A stretch of 64,000 nucleotides of DNA from an uncultured Rhizobiaceae group bacterium (lineage in GTDB: Bacteria > Pseudomonadota > Alphaproteobacteria > Rhizobiales > Rhizobiaceae), in contig CALHCF010000003.1 in the NCBI GenBank assembly GCA_937930635.1, forward strand, positions 248,001 to 312,000. Direction: 5' to 3'. The notes beneath the pieces were generated by a model. That model saw only the letters and a list, made by a program, of their open reading frames with translations, was not told the DNA's origin and made no database searches. The translations under genes were made by a program, and so were the position numbers. Numbering within the stretch: the first letter of the stretch is position 1; every line of letters starts with the position of its first letter. This document shows positions 44,871 to 53,715 of the stretch, piece after piece.

Positions 44871-45820
44871 TCAGAAAGGGCAGCAATCGCTTCAAGAATT
44901 TCCTGTCTGTCGCTTGGAGAAGCCCCGACACGGGTGCAATTCAGCGCCGCCCCGGTCGTGCTGAAGCGTAGCATGTCCTCAAGCTGGTTTTCCGACAACG
45001 CTGCTATCGCATTTGGCGGATCGCCACAGTGTTCGAGCAGCCAACTCAAAACACCCCCCATCAATGCATCACCAGCACCCACGGTATCCGCAATTTCAAC
45101 CACCGGCGGCTTTACGGCAGCAGCCGCTTTCTGCGTAAAGGCCTGTGCACCATCACCGCCCAGTGTGACAATCACCAGCTCGGTTTTTCCATCAAGCATC
45201 CTGTCTGCATAGTCATTTGGTGAAAGACCCGGATACATGTAATCGAGGTCTTCATCACTCAGCTTTATGACTGACACAACGCTGCTGAGGCGTTCTATCC
45301 GGGCCAGCCAATCGGCTTTGTCGGCAGTCATACTGGGACGGACATTGGGGTCCATCGCCACTCGCATCTTTGCTGACATAGCAATGCAAAAGTCGACGAT
45401 ATTGTCGGCAGCCGGGTTTTCAATCAAGGAAATCGAACCGACATTCAAAATATCACCCGGCCCGGCTTCGATCATGTCAGCGTAAGGAGCCATGTTTCGT
45501 GTAGCTGTATTCTCAGTGAAGAAGGCATAGCGCGGGCTGCCCTGCGAAACATCGACAAATGCCAGCGTTGTTGGATGATCGGAAACCGGCGCCAGCGAAC
45601 AATCAACACCATGGGACGAAAGCTCGGCGACAAGCTGATCACCAAACATGTCGCTGGAAAAAGCACCTATAAAAGATACATCGGCCCCGGCCCGTGCGGC
45701 TGCACGCGCGATATTGTAAGGCGAACCACCTGTTTTGGGGATGAACGCCATCGTGCCATCGCTCACCTCGCACGGCACGAAATCAATTAATGCCTCTCCA
45801 CAAACATAGAGCCTGGCCAT
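44867..45820 (-). CDS. PfkB-family carbohydrate kinase (fructokinase-like)
   Basis: A 317-residue sugar kinase of the ribokinase/PfkB family. The N-terminal CGEALIDFVP and KTGGSPYNIARAAARAGADVSFIG region (about 6-50) is typical of fructokinases, and the catalytic DTVGAGDALMGG is near residue 249. The ATG at 45820 with AGGAG nine bases upstream is preferred over 15 earlier codons. It ends in a 4-base convergent overlap with the CoA ligase, and starts 57 bases after the PuuD-type gene in the same direction. Fructose from the frc importer is one candidate substrate, though that operon lies 37 kb away. Confidence 0.87.
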   Translation of the reverse strand: MARLYVCGEALIDFVPCEVSDGTMAFIPKTGGSPYNIARAAARAGADVSFIGAFSSDMFGDQLVAELSSHGVDCSLAPVSDHPTTLAFVDVSQGSPRYAFFTENTATRNMAPYADMIEAGPGDILNVGSISLIENPAADNIVDFCIAMSAKMRVAMDPNVRPSMTADKADWLARIERLSSVVSVIKLSDEDLDYMYPGLSPNDYADRMLDGKTELVIVTLGGDGAQAFTQKAAAAVKPPVVEIADTVGAGDALMGGVLSWLLEHCGDPPNAIAALSENQLEDMLRFSTTGAALNCTRVGASPSDRQEILEAIAALSD

Positions 45821-45877
45821 GGGGTTATCTCCTGAAACCTCTTCCCGATAATCGCTCATCGGCAAGACTTTTGAGCA

Positions 45878-46633
45878 CTAGCCTCTGATGGCTTTGCCAA
45901 ATTCCTTGAAAAGTGCCTGATTTACAGGGTTTGTCTGCGGATCGTATTCCGCATGCCACTGCACACCCAGCGCAAATGTCTCGGCTCCGGCGATACTGAT
46001 CGCCTCCACCGTGCTGTCATCCGCGCTCCCCTCAATGACAACCCGTTCACCTGGTTCAAGCACTCCTTGACCGTGCAACGAATTGACCCGAATGGTCTGC
46101 TGACCCAGCAACCTTGCAAATTTGCCATCAGCAATCAGATGCACATCATGCCGGTCAGCAAAAATGATTTCCGGGTCCGGATGCATCTCTCCATTGTCGA
46201 GGCGTGGCGCACGGTGGTTCATTCGGCCCGGTAGATCTCGTATTTCGGGATGAAGCGAGCCGCCAAATGCCACATTCATTTCCTGCATTCCACGGCAAAT
46301 ACCAAACAGCGGGACACCCCGCTCAACACAGGCTCTTGAAACCGCAAGCGCAACATCATCGCGATGTTCGTCGTAGGGTTCGTAGGTCTCATCCGGCTCG
46401 ACCCCAAACCGGGTCGGGTGCACATTCGCCCGCGCACCCGTCAGCAAAACCCCGCTGACACTGTCCAGCAACGCATCAATATCAGTAATATCAGGCGCAC
46501 CGGCAAAAATGAGCGGAAGTGCATCCACCACCTGCGCAAGAGCGCGCATATTTGATTCACCGGTCATTTGCGTTTGATAGCGACCCTCAACGCTGTAACC
46601 GCTACCGATGACACCAACAATAGGTTTGCTCAT
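45878..46633 (-). CDS. Class I glutamine-amidotransferase-like hydrolase (PuuD type)
   Basis: A 251-residue gamma-glutamyl-GABA hydrolase-like protein. The nucleophilic cysteine is in FGICRGMQEMN near residue 107, and the His-x-Glu pair in VQWHAEYDP near 220. LLTGARANVHPTRFG near 62-76 is typical of the PuuD group. Such enzymes cleave gamma-glutamyl amides in polyamine breakdown. No puuA, puuB or puuC lies nearby, so the role may be different. The ATG at 46633 starts the conserved head; the ribosome site is weak. It is divergent from the ribokinase gene. Confidence 0.85.
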   Translation of the reverse strand: MSKPIVGVIGSGYSVEGRYQTQMTGESNMRALAQVVDALPLIFAGAPDITDIDALLDSVSGVLLTGARANVHPTRFGVEPDETYEPYDEHRDDVALAVSRACVERGVPLFGICRGMQEMNVAFGGSLHPEIRDLPGRMNHRAPRLDNGEMHPDPEIIFADRHDVHLIADGKFARLLGQQTIRVNSLHGQGVLEPGERVVIEGSADDSTVEAISIAGAETFALGVQWHAEYDPQTNPVNQALFKEFGKAIRG

Positions 46634-46778
46634 GACCCTGCCTGCAGATTTCCAATAGGCTGCTTGTGCCGATACCACAACAATTGGTCAAGAGATCACA
46701 CAGGCAGCTTGCGCCATCGGCGGCACAAAGTTCATAGTCGCGCCAAACCCTCTCCTTAAGATCAGAAATTAGCGCACG

Positions 46779-47717
46779 ATGGCAGCGTCACAACATATCA
46801 CCGTTCTGGGTATTTTTGTTGCCGATGCCACCTTCCGTGCCAGCAGACAGGCGCGCATGGGAGAGACCATATTGGGGAACAGCTTTGCGCTCGGTCCTGG
46901 CGGCAAAGGCTCCAATCAAGCAGTCGCAGCTGCCCGCCTCAAAGGCAATGTTACTCTTCTGACACGGCTGGGCGATGATGCATTTGCCGATATGGCGGAA
47001 AAGATATGGCAGGAAGCAGGCGTAAAGAGCGGTGCTGTGCGCGACCCGCAAAGCTATACCGGTGCAGCCAGCATCTTTGTTGATGAAGCAAGCGGAGACA
47101 ATGCCATCATCGTATGCCCGGGAGCTGCCGGTGACATCAGTGCCGATGATATTGATGCCAGGACTGACCTGATAACATCATCCACGGTCTTCATGACCCA
47201 GTTGGAACAACCCCTGAACGCCGCAATCCGTGGCTTGCAGGTTGCCAAAGAAGCAGGCGTTGCCACGATCCTCAATCCTGCTCCTGCGGCACCGCTGGCA
47301 GATAAAACCTTCGCGCTCTGCGACTACATCACACCCAACGAAACCGAAGCAGGTGAACTGACCGGGGTGGAGGTCAATTCCCTCGATGATGCCCGTAAAG
47401 CCGCAGATGTCTTACTAAAGAAGGGAGCTGGCGCGGCTGTCATCACGCTGGGAGAACAGGGCGCGCTCTACCACACCTCTCATCGGTCAGAACTGGTAAC
47501 GGCATTTTCAGCCGGACCGGTGGTAGAAACCACCGGCGCGGGAGACGCCTTCAATGCAGGTTTCGCGGTGGGCCTGTCGCACGATATGGATGCCCTGGAA
47601 GCGGTTCGACTTGGATGCGCCACCGCCGGAATTTCCGTCACACGCGCGGGAGCTGCGGCCTCGATGCCGACGCTGGCAGAAGTTGAGGCCCTGCACCCCT
47701 TCGGTTTAACGGATTAG
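46779..47717 (+). CDS. rbsK: Ribokinase
   Basis: A 312-residue ribokinase-type kinase. The substrate region GPGGKGSNQAVAAARL is near residues 42-57, the second signature with the catalytic aspartate, TTGAGDAFNAGFA, near 252-264, and NPAPAAPL near 167 is conserved in ribokinases. It would phosphorylate ribose or a similar sugar in the cytosol. No ribose transporter or rbsD is adjacent; the frc importer may carry ribose too. It is divergent from the PuuD-type gene and convergent with the EamA transporter. Confidence 0.82.
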   Translation: MAASQHITVLGIFVADATFRASRQARMGETILGNSFALGPGGKGSNQAVAAARLKGNVTLLTRLGDDAFADMAEKIWQEAGVKSGAVRDPQSYTGAASIFVDEASGDNAIIVCPGAAGDISADDIDARTDLITSSTVFMTQLEQPLNAAIRGLQVAKEAGVATILNPAPAAPLADKTFALCDYITPNETEAGELTGVEVNSLDDARKAADVLLKKGAGAAVITLGEQGALYHTSHRSELVTAFSAGPVVETTGAGDAFNAGFAVGLSHDMDALEAVRLGCATAGISVTRAGAAASMPTLAEVEALHPFGLTD

Positions 47718-47813
47718 AAGGATACTTGCGGCCAAGCCCTGTCGATCTCAAACCATCGGTAGTCCATGGTCCACTGATGGAGCGCACTCTTGCTGTATCC
47801 CACCCAATTGCAT

Positions 47814-48743
47814 TCAGTTGGCGACCTTCCGTTCGGCCGTCGCACCTGGCACCATCAGTTCGACAAACCCGGCCCCGATAATCAGCGCTGAACCGATCAT
47901 TTCGCGCGCGCCAAACGGCTCTCCGGCAAGCACTCCCGCCGAGGCAATTCCGATAATTGCTTCACTCATCAGCAAAAGCCCCACCCGTCCAGGAGACAGC
48001 ACACTGGCGGGCCACATGGTCAAAAAGAGCATAGGCAACACAAAGACCGTGCTGAACAAAATCATCGGCAAAGCCATCCTGAATGCCGCAATTTCAAGCG
48101 GGGGGCTCATGACATCACCAGCCAGCAAGAGAACAACCGCAGAAACGACAAGACTGCCCAAAACAAACACAAGAACCTGTTCAAAAACCCCTGTGTTTTC
48201 CAATCGGTAAAGGTTCAGTGATCCATAGGCCCACGCAACGCCAGCCAGCAGAGCCAGCCAGTCTCCAAGGTTTTTCGGCCATGGAAACTGCGCTCCGATA
48301 CCCAGAATAACCATCAATCCCGCAAGACCCATGATCAGAGCAAAAACCCGGTTCAGTGTAACGGTCTCTTTCAACAGGACAGCGCCAAGGATCGTGCTCC
48401 AAACCGGCGTCATGTAAAACAGCAGCAGGACCCGGACCACATCCGTCAGGAAAAGGCTGATCGCATATAAGGAGAAAGCTGTTCCGGTAAACAGTCCACA
48501 CCAGGCAAGCGAACGCCACGACGAGCGAACCAGCCCTGGACGCAGAAGCAGACACGGAACCAGCAAGGCTGCGACACTCAGGTAAATAAAAAGCCCTGGC
48601 CATGCTCCCTTGACGCCAGCGGCCCCAATCTCGCGCAACGGTATCCAGAACAAGCCCCACAAAATGCCGCCGATGATCAGTCCGATGCTCGGCAACAAGG
48701 TCTGATTTGCTCCCGAGCGCTGCAACATCGTCACAACCAGCAC
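47814..48743 (-). CDS. EamA/DMT-family transporter
   Basis: A 309-residue membrane protein of the drug/metabolite transporter superfamily with ten hydrophobic helices in two EamA halves (about 20-150 and 165-300). Family-typical stretches are LLFYMTPVWSTILGAVLLKE near 125-144 and LLLMSEAIIGIASAGVLAGEP near 257-277. I keep the GTG at 48743, which sits two bases past the proW stop; an ATG five codons later is equally possible. It follows the betaine permease gene in the same direction and may be cotranscribed. The exported solute is unknown. Confidence 0.85.
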   Translation of the reverse strand: MLVVTMLQRSGANQTLLPSIGLIIGGILWGLFWIPLREIGAAGVKGAWPGLFIYLSVAALLVPCLLLRPGLVRSSWRSLAWCGLFTGTAFSLYAISLFLTDVVRVLLLFYMTPVWSTILGAVLLKETVTLNRVFALIMGLAGLMVILGIGAQFPWPKNLGDWLALLAGVAWAYGSLNLYRLENTGVFEQVLVFVLGSLVVSAVVLLLAGDVMSPPLEIAAFRMALPMILFSTVFVLPMLFLTMWPASVLSPGRVGLLLMSEAIIGIASAGVLAGEPFGAREMIGSALIIGAGFVELMVPGATAERKVAN

Positions 48744-48744
48744 A

Positions 48745-50856
48745 TCAGGTTTTCAGGCCAAGCGCTTTGCGTTGCTCATCAGCAAAGCCCTGCACCAGTC
48801 GGTCCGCGATCATGGCGAGGATAGCCATCGCAATCCCGGCAGCAATACCCAGCCCGACATCGGCCTTGCCAAGCGCAAGATAAATCGACTGACCAAGCCC
48901 CGTCGTCCCAATCAAGGCCGCAATAACCAGCATGGCAAAGGCAAAGAGAATGGTCTGATTGAGCCCCAGAAGGATTGTCGGCAAGGCGTAGGGGAACCGG
49001 ACCTCCCTCATTATTTGCCAACCTGTCGCCCCAGACGAGATCGCAGCCTCTACCATTTCATCAGGTGTGGTTGTCAGACCGTGGCGGGTGTAACGGATCA
49101 TCGGCACGATTGCATAGGCGATGATCGCCAGAAAAGCCGAAAACTCACCGATCTGAAAAAACATCAAAACAGGAATGAGAAAAACAAAAAGCGGGATCGT
49201 TTGCAGCATATCGCAAATCGGTTGAACGACGCGCCATGCCGTTCGGTTAACGGCACAAAGAAGACCAACAGCTCCCCCCAACACAGCGCAGGCAAAGACC
49301 GCCGCACCTGAAAGATAGAGAGACAACAACGCTCGCTCCCACAAGCCCATCAGGAAAATGGCAATCAGCATGAACGACACAGTAAGCGCCAGCTTTCGCC
49401 CTCCCGAAACCCAGCCCAAAACCCCGATTCCCACCAACACAAAGGGCCACGGAAGTTGCGAAACTCCTGTTTGCAAAATTCCCGCAGCGATGATGACCAT
49501 AAGACCCACGACCCGGTGACCCCGCCACGCCAACCAGCCACCAACTGCAAAAGCAAGAATAAACCAGCCAGCAGTCATGGACTTGGTCCAGTCGAAACCC
49601 CAGGTGAATGTCAAAACGGAATCATCAAGCCCGATGCGCAACGGCAACAGAAAGTAAAACATCGCACCGTTCTTTACGCTATCCAGCATCGCACCGTTTG
49701 CGGCTGTGAAAGCACCCAGCGTGCTATCAACAAAATCGGCTGTCGATCCAAACAGATCGTAGGTCGCGGGATCGGGAAGCCGACCCCAGGTAATTGCCGT
49801 TGCCAGAAATGCAATCGCCATCAGGGTATATGTAATGCGGCTATCAAAATGCCTGCGCGGCTCGGCAAGAACACCGCTCATTCGATCGATGACGATTGCA
49901 AAGACAACGATCACAAAGCCTGCCAGCAACGCCTGACCGAATTGCGCCTTGCGCATGGTCAGCAGAACTTCCCAGCCTATGTCATTAAAGCCACCAATCA
50001 CCGCAGCGATGATGACCATGGACAGAGCCGCCATCAGACATTGATTGACACCAACAAATATCTGCTGTGCGGCAGAGGGGATTTCCACTTCAAAGAGCTG
50101 CTGAAAACGCGTTCCGCCACTCATGATAGCGGCCTCGCGAATTTCAGGTTCAACACGTTCCAGCCCAAGGATCACGTTGCGGGCCATCGGTGGAGCCGCA
50201 TAGATAGCCGAAGCGATCAGGCCAACAACCGGGCCAAAACCAAAAAGCACAAGCAGCGGTGTGAGATAGGCAAAGGTTGGGATAGTCTGCATCACGTCAA
50301 GAACTGACTGAACAGCACTCTTCAGGCGCGGAAACTCATTGGCGGCAATCCCGATACCGCCACCCGCCAGCAGCGCAAGTGGAACGGAAACAGCAACCAA
50401 AGAGAGTGTATTCATGCTCTCGGTCCAGTAACCGGTTGAGACGACAAACCCCAGACCCAGTGCCCCAAGAGCCACCATGCGCCACCCGCCCAAATGCCAG
50501 CCCAAGGCGGTCACCAGACCAATCAAAAGGGGCCATGGCGTACTAACGAAAAGCATTCGCGCCCATTCCATCGGGTACCCGAGCACCAGGGCAACAAGGC
50601 GTCCGGCAGGTTTCAGCAGATCAATCAGCCACTCAGCCCCCGCACCGATCCAACTGACCGCCGGAAGTGTCCATGCGTCAGGCCAGTTTCCCAGGGCCGG
50701 TATCGTTGAGGACAACGCCCAGCAGAGCGCGCCCGTCGCCAGGGCAATCAATGCCGCCAGCGTTCCCTTTGTCATTGATGCCGGGGTCATTGATTCCGGG
50801 GTCATTGATGCCGGGGATGGAGGAGATTGGGGAGATGTCTCGTGAACCAGCGACAT
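48745..50856 (-). CDS. proW: Glycine betaine-type ABC transporter, double-length permease
   Basis: A 703-residue fusion of two ProW-like permease domains, about twice the usual length. Each half has its own membrane segments and cytoplasmic coupling loop: EIREAAIMSGGTRFQQLFEVEIP (about 297-319) and DEMVEAAISSGATGWQIMREVRFP (about 594-617). A single chain may thus form the whole channel. The first 30 residues are a non-conserved proline/serine/threonine stretch holding three copies of a 5-residue repeat with in-frame ATG codons, so the true start might be as late as 50775. The listed ATG lies four bases after the proV stop. Betaine or proline-betaine import is likely. Confidence 0.87.
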   Translation of the reverse strand: MSLVHETSPQSPPSPASMTPESMTPASMTKGTLAALIALATGALCWALSSTIPALGNWPDAWTLPAVSWIGAGAEWLIDLLKPAGRLVALVLGYPMEWARMLFVSTPWPLLIGLVTALGWHLGGWRMVALGALGLGFVVSTGYWTESMNTLSLVAVSVPLALLAGGGIGIAANEFPRLKSAVQSVLDVMQTIPTFAYLTPLLVLFGFGPVVGLIASAIYAAPPMARNVILGLERVEPEIREAAIMSGGTRFQQLFEVEIPSAAQQIFVGVNQCLMAALSMVIIAAVIGGFNDIGWEVLLTMRKAQFGQALLAGFVIVVFAIVIDRMSGVLAEPRRHFDSRITYTLMAIAFLATAITWGRLPDPATYDLFGSTADFVDSTLGAFTAANGAMLDSVKNGAMFYFLLPLRIGLDDSVLTFTWGFDWTKSMTAGWFILAFAVGGWLAWRGHRVVGLMVIIAAGILQTGVSQLPWPFVLVGIGVLGWVSGGRKLALTVSFMLIAIFLMGLWERALLSLYLSGAAVFACAVLGGAVGLLCAVNRTAWRVVQPICDMLQTIPLFVFLIPVLMFFQIGEFSAFLAIIAYAIVPMIRYTRHGLTTTPDEMVEAAISSGATGWQIMREVRFPYALPTILLGLNQTILFAFAMLVIAALIGTTGLGQSIYLALGKADVGLGIAAGIAMAILAMIADRLVQGFADEQRKALGLKT
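50771..50815 (-). repeat. Three tandem 15-base repeats in the proW N-terminus
   Basis: The unit GTCATTGATGCCGGG (plus strand) occurs at 50771-50785, 50786-50800 (one change) and 50801-50815. On the coding strand each unit reads Ser-Met-Thr-Pro-Ala/Glu and contains an in-frame ATG, at 50775, 50790 and 50805. Expansion or loss keeps the frame. Confidence 0.92.
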
Positions 50857-50860
50857 GGTG

Positions 50861-51949
50861 CTAACTGTGGTCCACTTGAAGCGCAGCGGTAAGGTCAGCC
50901 GGATCGACAGCACCCCGCACCTTCCCCTCACCGTCAACCACCGGAACCGGCTTATAGGTGGAGACACACGACGCCAGAGCATCGTCAAGGGTCATGCCCA
51001 GATTAAGCGCCGGGCCACTCTTGTTGAGCGTTGGCAGTTTGCCATTGGTTTTCATAATGGAGGCAACCGTGGCGTGACGCCCTTTCGCGACATCGCGAGA
51101 AAACTCCCGGACATAATCATCAACAGGATTCAGGACGATTTCGGTAGGCGTTCCGATCTGGATGATATTGCCATCGCGCATGATGGCAATGCGGTCCGCC
51201 AACTTCAACGCCTCGGCAATATCATGGGTGATGAACACAATGGACTTTTTCAGCCGGGCCTGAATATCCAGAAACTCATCCTGCAACTGACGCCGAATAA
51301 GAGGATCGAGGGCAGAAAACGGTTCATCCAGAAACCACACTTCAGGATCGGCTGCCAGACTGCGCGCTATGCCAACACGCTGCCGCTGTCCACCGGAAAG
51401 CTCGCGGGGATAAGCGTCTTCACGCCCTTCCAGTCCAACAAGCTTCACCACCTCATGGGCACGTTGCAGCCGCTCGTTCTTGCCCTGCCCCTGCATCTTG
51501 AGAGGGAAGGCAACATTGTCTGCCACGTTCATATGGGGGAACAGACCAAAGTGCTGGAACACCATGCCAAGTTTGGTGCGCCGCAATTCAATTAGGCGCT
51601 TTGGGCTGGCCTGCAGGAGATCTTCGCCGCCAAGATGAACCGATCCACTTGTGCTCTCCAGCAGACGCGACAAGCAACGAACAAGTGTCGACTTTCCCGA
51701 TCCAGAAAGCCCCATAATGACGAATATCTCGGACGCATGGACGTCAAAGGTGGCATTGCGTACTGCCGGGATAAGCCCCCTGTCGATCAAAGACGCAGCA
51801 ACGGCCTCCGTGTCTGCTTCTTCCTGCCCGAGCGCTGAACTGAGATGTTGGCTGCCCTTGTCGCCAAACACCTTCCAAAGGCCTTTGCATACAATGGCTG
51901 GCGCGACGGGAGCATGATCTGCCCCCGCCGAAGTTTTACCCGGCGTCAC
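50861..51949 (-). CDS. proV: Glycine betaine-type ABC transporter, ATP-binding protein
   Basis: A 362-residue ABC ATPase of the ProV/OpuAA type. Walker A GLSGSGKST is near residue 79, QHFGLFPHMNVADNVAFPL near 130, signature [15 protein letters not shown] near 184 and Walker B WFLDEPFSALD near 204. The C-terminal 90 residues look like a single CBS-like domain (VVDGEGKVRGAV near 345), shorter than the tandem CBS pair of E. coli ProV. The GTG at 51949 overlaps the proX stop by four bases (GTGA), and an open frame continuing upstream runs inside proX. Confidence 0.9.
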   Translation of the reverse strand: MTPGKTSAGADHAPVAPAIVCKGLWKVFGDKGSQHLSSALGQEEADTEAVAASLIDRGLIPAVRNATFDVHASEIFVIMGLSGSGKSTLVRCLSRLLESTSGSVHLGGEDLLQASPKRLIELRRTKLGMVFQHFGLFPHMNVADNVAFPLKMQGQGKNERLQRAHEVVKLVGLEGREDAYPRELSGGQRQRVGIARSLAADPEVWFLDEPFSALDPLIRRQLQDEFLDIQARLKKSIVFITHDIAEALKLADRIAIMRDGNIIQIGTPTEIVLNPVDDYVREFSRDVAKGRHATVASIMKTNGKLPTLNKSGPALNLGMTLDDALASCVSTYKPVPVVDGEGKVRGAVDPADLTAALQVDHS

Positions 51950-52896
51950 TTTGTGGCAGCATCCACGACAGGCTTCCAGATCGCCTCGTTTTCGGCCATC
52001 CATCCAGCAACAACTTCTTCAACCTTCTTGCCGTCCACATCGACTTTACCCATCAGCGGCTGCTGCTGTTCTGTGGTGAGCTGAAAGTTTTTCAATATCT
52101 CATGTGCCGCAGGCCATTTTTCTTTCATGCCCGGCCAGGCCGCCTTGAAAATACGACTGGGCAGAAAATCGCAGTCGTTCTTTGCGTTGGGATTGGGGCC
52201 CCAGGAGGCATCCTCGTAACAGGCCTTTTCACCCTTCGGCAGTTCAACAAACCTCATGTCATAGGCCGACATCGCCCAATGGGGCTGCCAGAATGTGATC
52301 AGCAAGGGGCTTTTCTTTTCCGTAGCCGCACGAATTTCGGTAACCAGCGCACCCTCTGAACCGGCAGGAACCGCTTTAAACGGCAGCTCAAGACCGGCCA
52401 TACGGTCAGCACCCGGCGTTCCCCAATCTGCGGGATAATCGACCAGCCGCCCTTTTGGCAGTGTTTCGGCAGTGGCAAATTTAGCAGCACACTCTTTCAA
52501 CGCTTCCCATTTTGGCAGACCAGGGCACATAGCTTCCACATGCGCGGGATAAGCAACGCCTTCACGGGCCGCCAGGCCAAGGTCGGAAAGTTCTTCCACC
52601 TTACCGGCGTCTTTCATCTTGCCATATTGTTCCGAGACGTTTGAACTCCAGATTTCCATCGCGCCATGCAAATCACCATCAGCCATTGCCTGATACATGT
52701 TCATGTAGCCAGCGGTGGTATACTCCACCTTGTAACCGGCCTTTTTCAGCATTTCACCCGCGATATGGGTTGAAACGTGCTGGCCGGTCCACTCATTGAT
52801 GGCGAGTTTGATAGGCTCATCAACCGCACCGAGTTCGGCAGCGTTGGCAGTCCCGAAAGCGGCAAGGAATGCGGCGCTTAGAACGAGTTTCTTCAT
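51946..52896 (-). CDS. proX: Glycine betaine-type ABC transporter, binding protein
   Basis: A 316-residue periplasmic binding protein of the OpuAC family. The ATG at 52896 has GGGAG eight bases upstream and gives a signal peptide ending TANAAE near residue 19. INEWTGQHVSTHIAGEML near 33-50 and the aromatic-rich stretch TFWQPHWAMSAYDMRFVELP near 203-222 suit binding of a quaternary amine by tryptophans. Two cysteines near 232 and 246 and two near 123 and 133 may form disulfides. It heads the proX-proV-proW unit. Confidence 0.9.
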   Translation of the reverse strand: MKKLVLSAAFLAAFGTANAAELGAVDEPIKLAINEWTGQHVSTHIAGEMLKKAGYKVEYTTAGYMNMYQAMADGDLHGAMEIWSSNVSEQYGKMKDAGKVEELSDLGLAAREGVAYPAHVEAMCPGLPKWEALKECAAKFATAETLPKGRLVDYPADWGTPGADRMAGLELPFKAVPAGSEGALVTEIRAATEKKSPLLITFWQPHWAMSAYDMRFVELPKGEKACYEDASWGPNPNAKNDCDFLPSRIFKAAWPGMKEKWPAAHEILKNFQLTTEQQQPLMGKVDVDGKKVEEVVAGWMAENEAIWKPVVDAATK

Positions 52897-53220
52897 TGAT
52901 TTTTCTCCCGTCATTGTTTGGTGATCAATCTTCATTTGATCTTCTGTATGCAAGTTGTGCCGTCTGGACAGCTTATCAGCCAAAACGGCAACAATATCCG
53001 TGCGAAATCCATCTGTCTGATGACTCAGGCCTTAACGTGGCGACATTGGCAAACTTTGTCGACCCCAAATTGACGCCAGCCCCCGACAAAGCCGGATACA
53101 AAACGCAAGATCACAAATTATCAGCGTTTTGAAGGTTGTGTGACATCTTGCACGTCGACCCTGCATGAAAGCCGCTAGTCATGCCCTCAACAGTAACAAC
53201 CATCTATCCGAGGGAACAAC
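52897..53220. other. Divergent intergenic region proX / ykuD
   Basis: This 324-base gap holds the promoters of the leftward betaine importer and the rightward transpeptidase. A TTGACG at 53070-53075 could be a -35 for the rightward gene, with only a poor -10 candidate near 53095. I see no strong inverted repeat, RNA gene or coding frame. Confidence 0.45.
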
Positions 53221-53685
53221 ATGACCAGCACTTTTACCAAAAAGCTTATCAACGCCGTTGCGGCAGCCAGCATTTCAGTCGTGGCCCTTGCCGGCCTGAG
53301 TGCCACCCAGGCAAGCGCAAAAGGAGCCCGCATCGTCGCCAAAGTTGATATTTCCGAACAACGCATGCGCGTTTATGTCAACGGTGCTCACAAGCACACA
53401 TACAAGGTCTCCACCGGTGCCAAGGGCTACCGCACGCCAACGGGTTCATGGAAACCAATCCGGATGCACAAAATGTGGTATTCGCGCAAATATGACAACG
53501 CCCCGATGCCTCACAGCATTTTCTTCCATGGCGGATATGCAGTTCATGCAACCAACGCCATCAAACGCCTTGGTCGCCCCGCCTCCCATGGCTGTGTGCG
53601 CCTGCATCCTAACAATGCCCGCCAGTTCTTCGCCATGGTGCTGAAGGCAGGCCGCGCAAACACAAAAATAAAGATCACACGGTAA
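53221..53685 (+). CDS. L,D-transpeptidase (YkuD domain)
   Basis: A 154-residue secreted protein. A signal peptide covers about residues 1-34 (TQASAKG). The YkuD catalytic motif is complete, with FFHGGYAVHAT near 101-111 and the SHGCVRLHPNN motif around the cysteine near 125. These enzymes form 3-3 peptidoglycan cross-links or anchor proteins to peptidoglycan. The protein is little more than the catalytic domain, with no LysM or binding module, which is common in alphaproteobacteria that carry many copies. GAGGGAAC precedes the ATG. It is convergent with the CobW-type gene. Confidence 0.92.
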   Translation: MTSTFTKKLINAVAAASISVVALAGLSATQASAKGARIVAKVDISEQRMRVYVNGAHKHTYKVSTGAKGYRTPTGSWKPIRMHKMWYSRKYDNAPMPHSIFFHGGYAVHATNAIKRLGRPASHGCVRLHPNNARQFFAMVLKAGRANTKIKITR

Positions 53686-53715
53686 CCAACGGCTACCGGC
53701 ATTTTTGCGACGGTA

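Noticed and set aside
49456..50307. Plus-strand open frame of 283 codons opposite the double ProW gene
   Set aside because: Its composition (many Gln, His, Lys, Asn) is typical of an antisense shadow, and the minus strand encodes recognisable permease loops.
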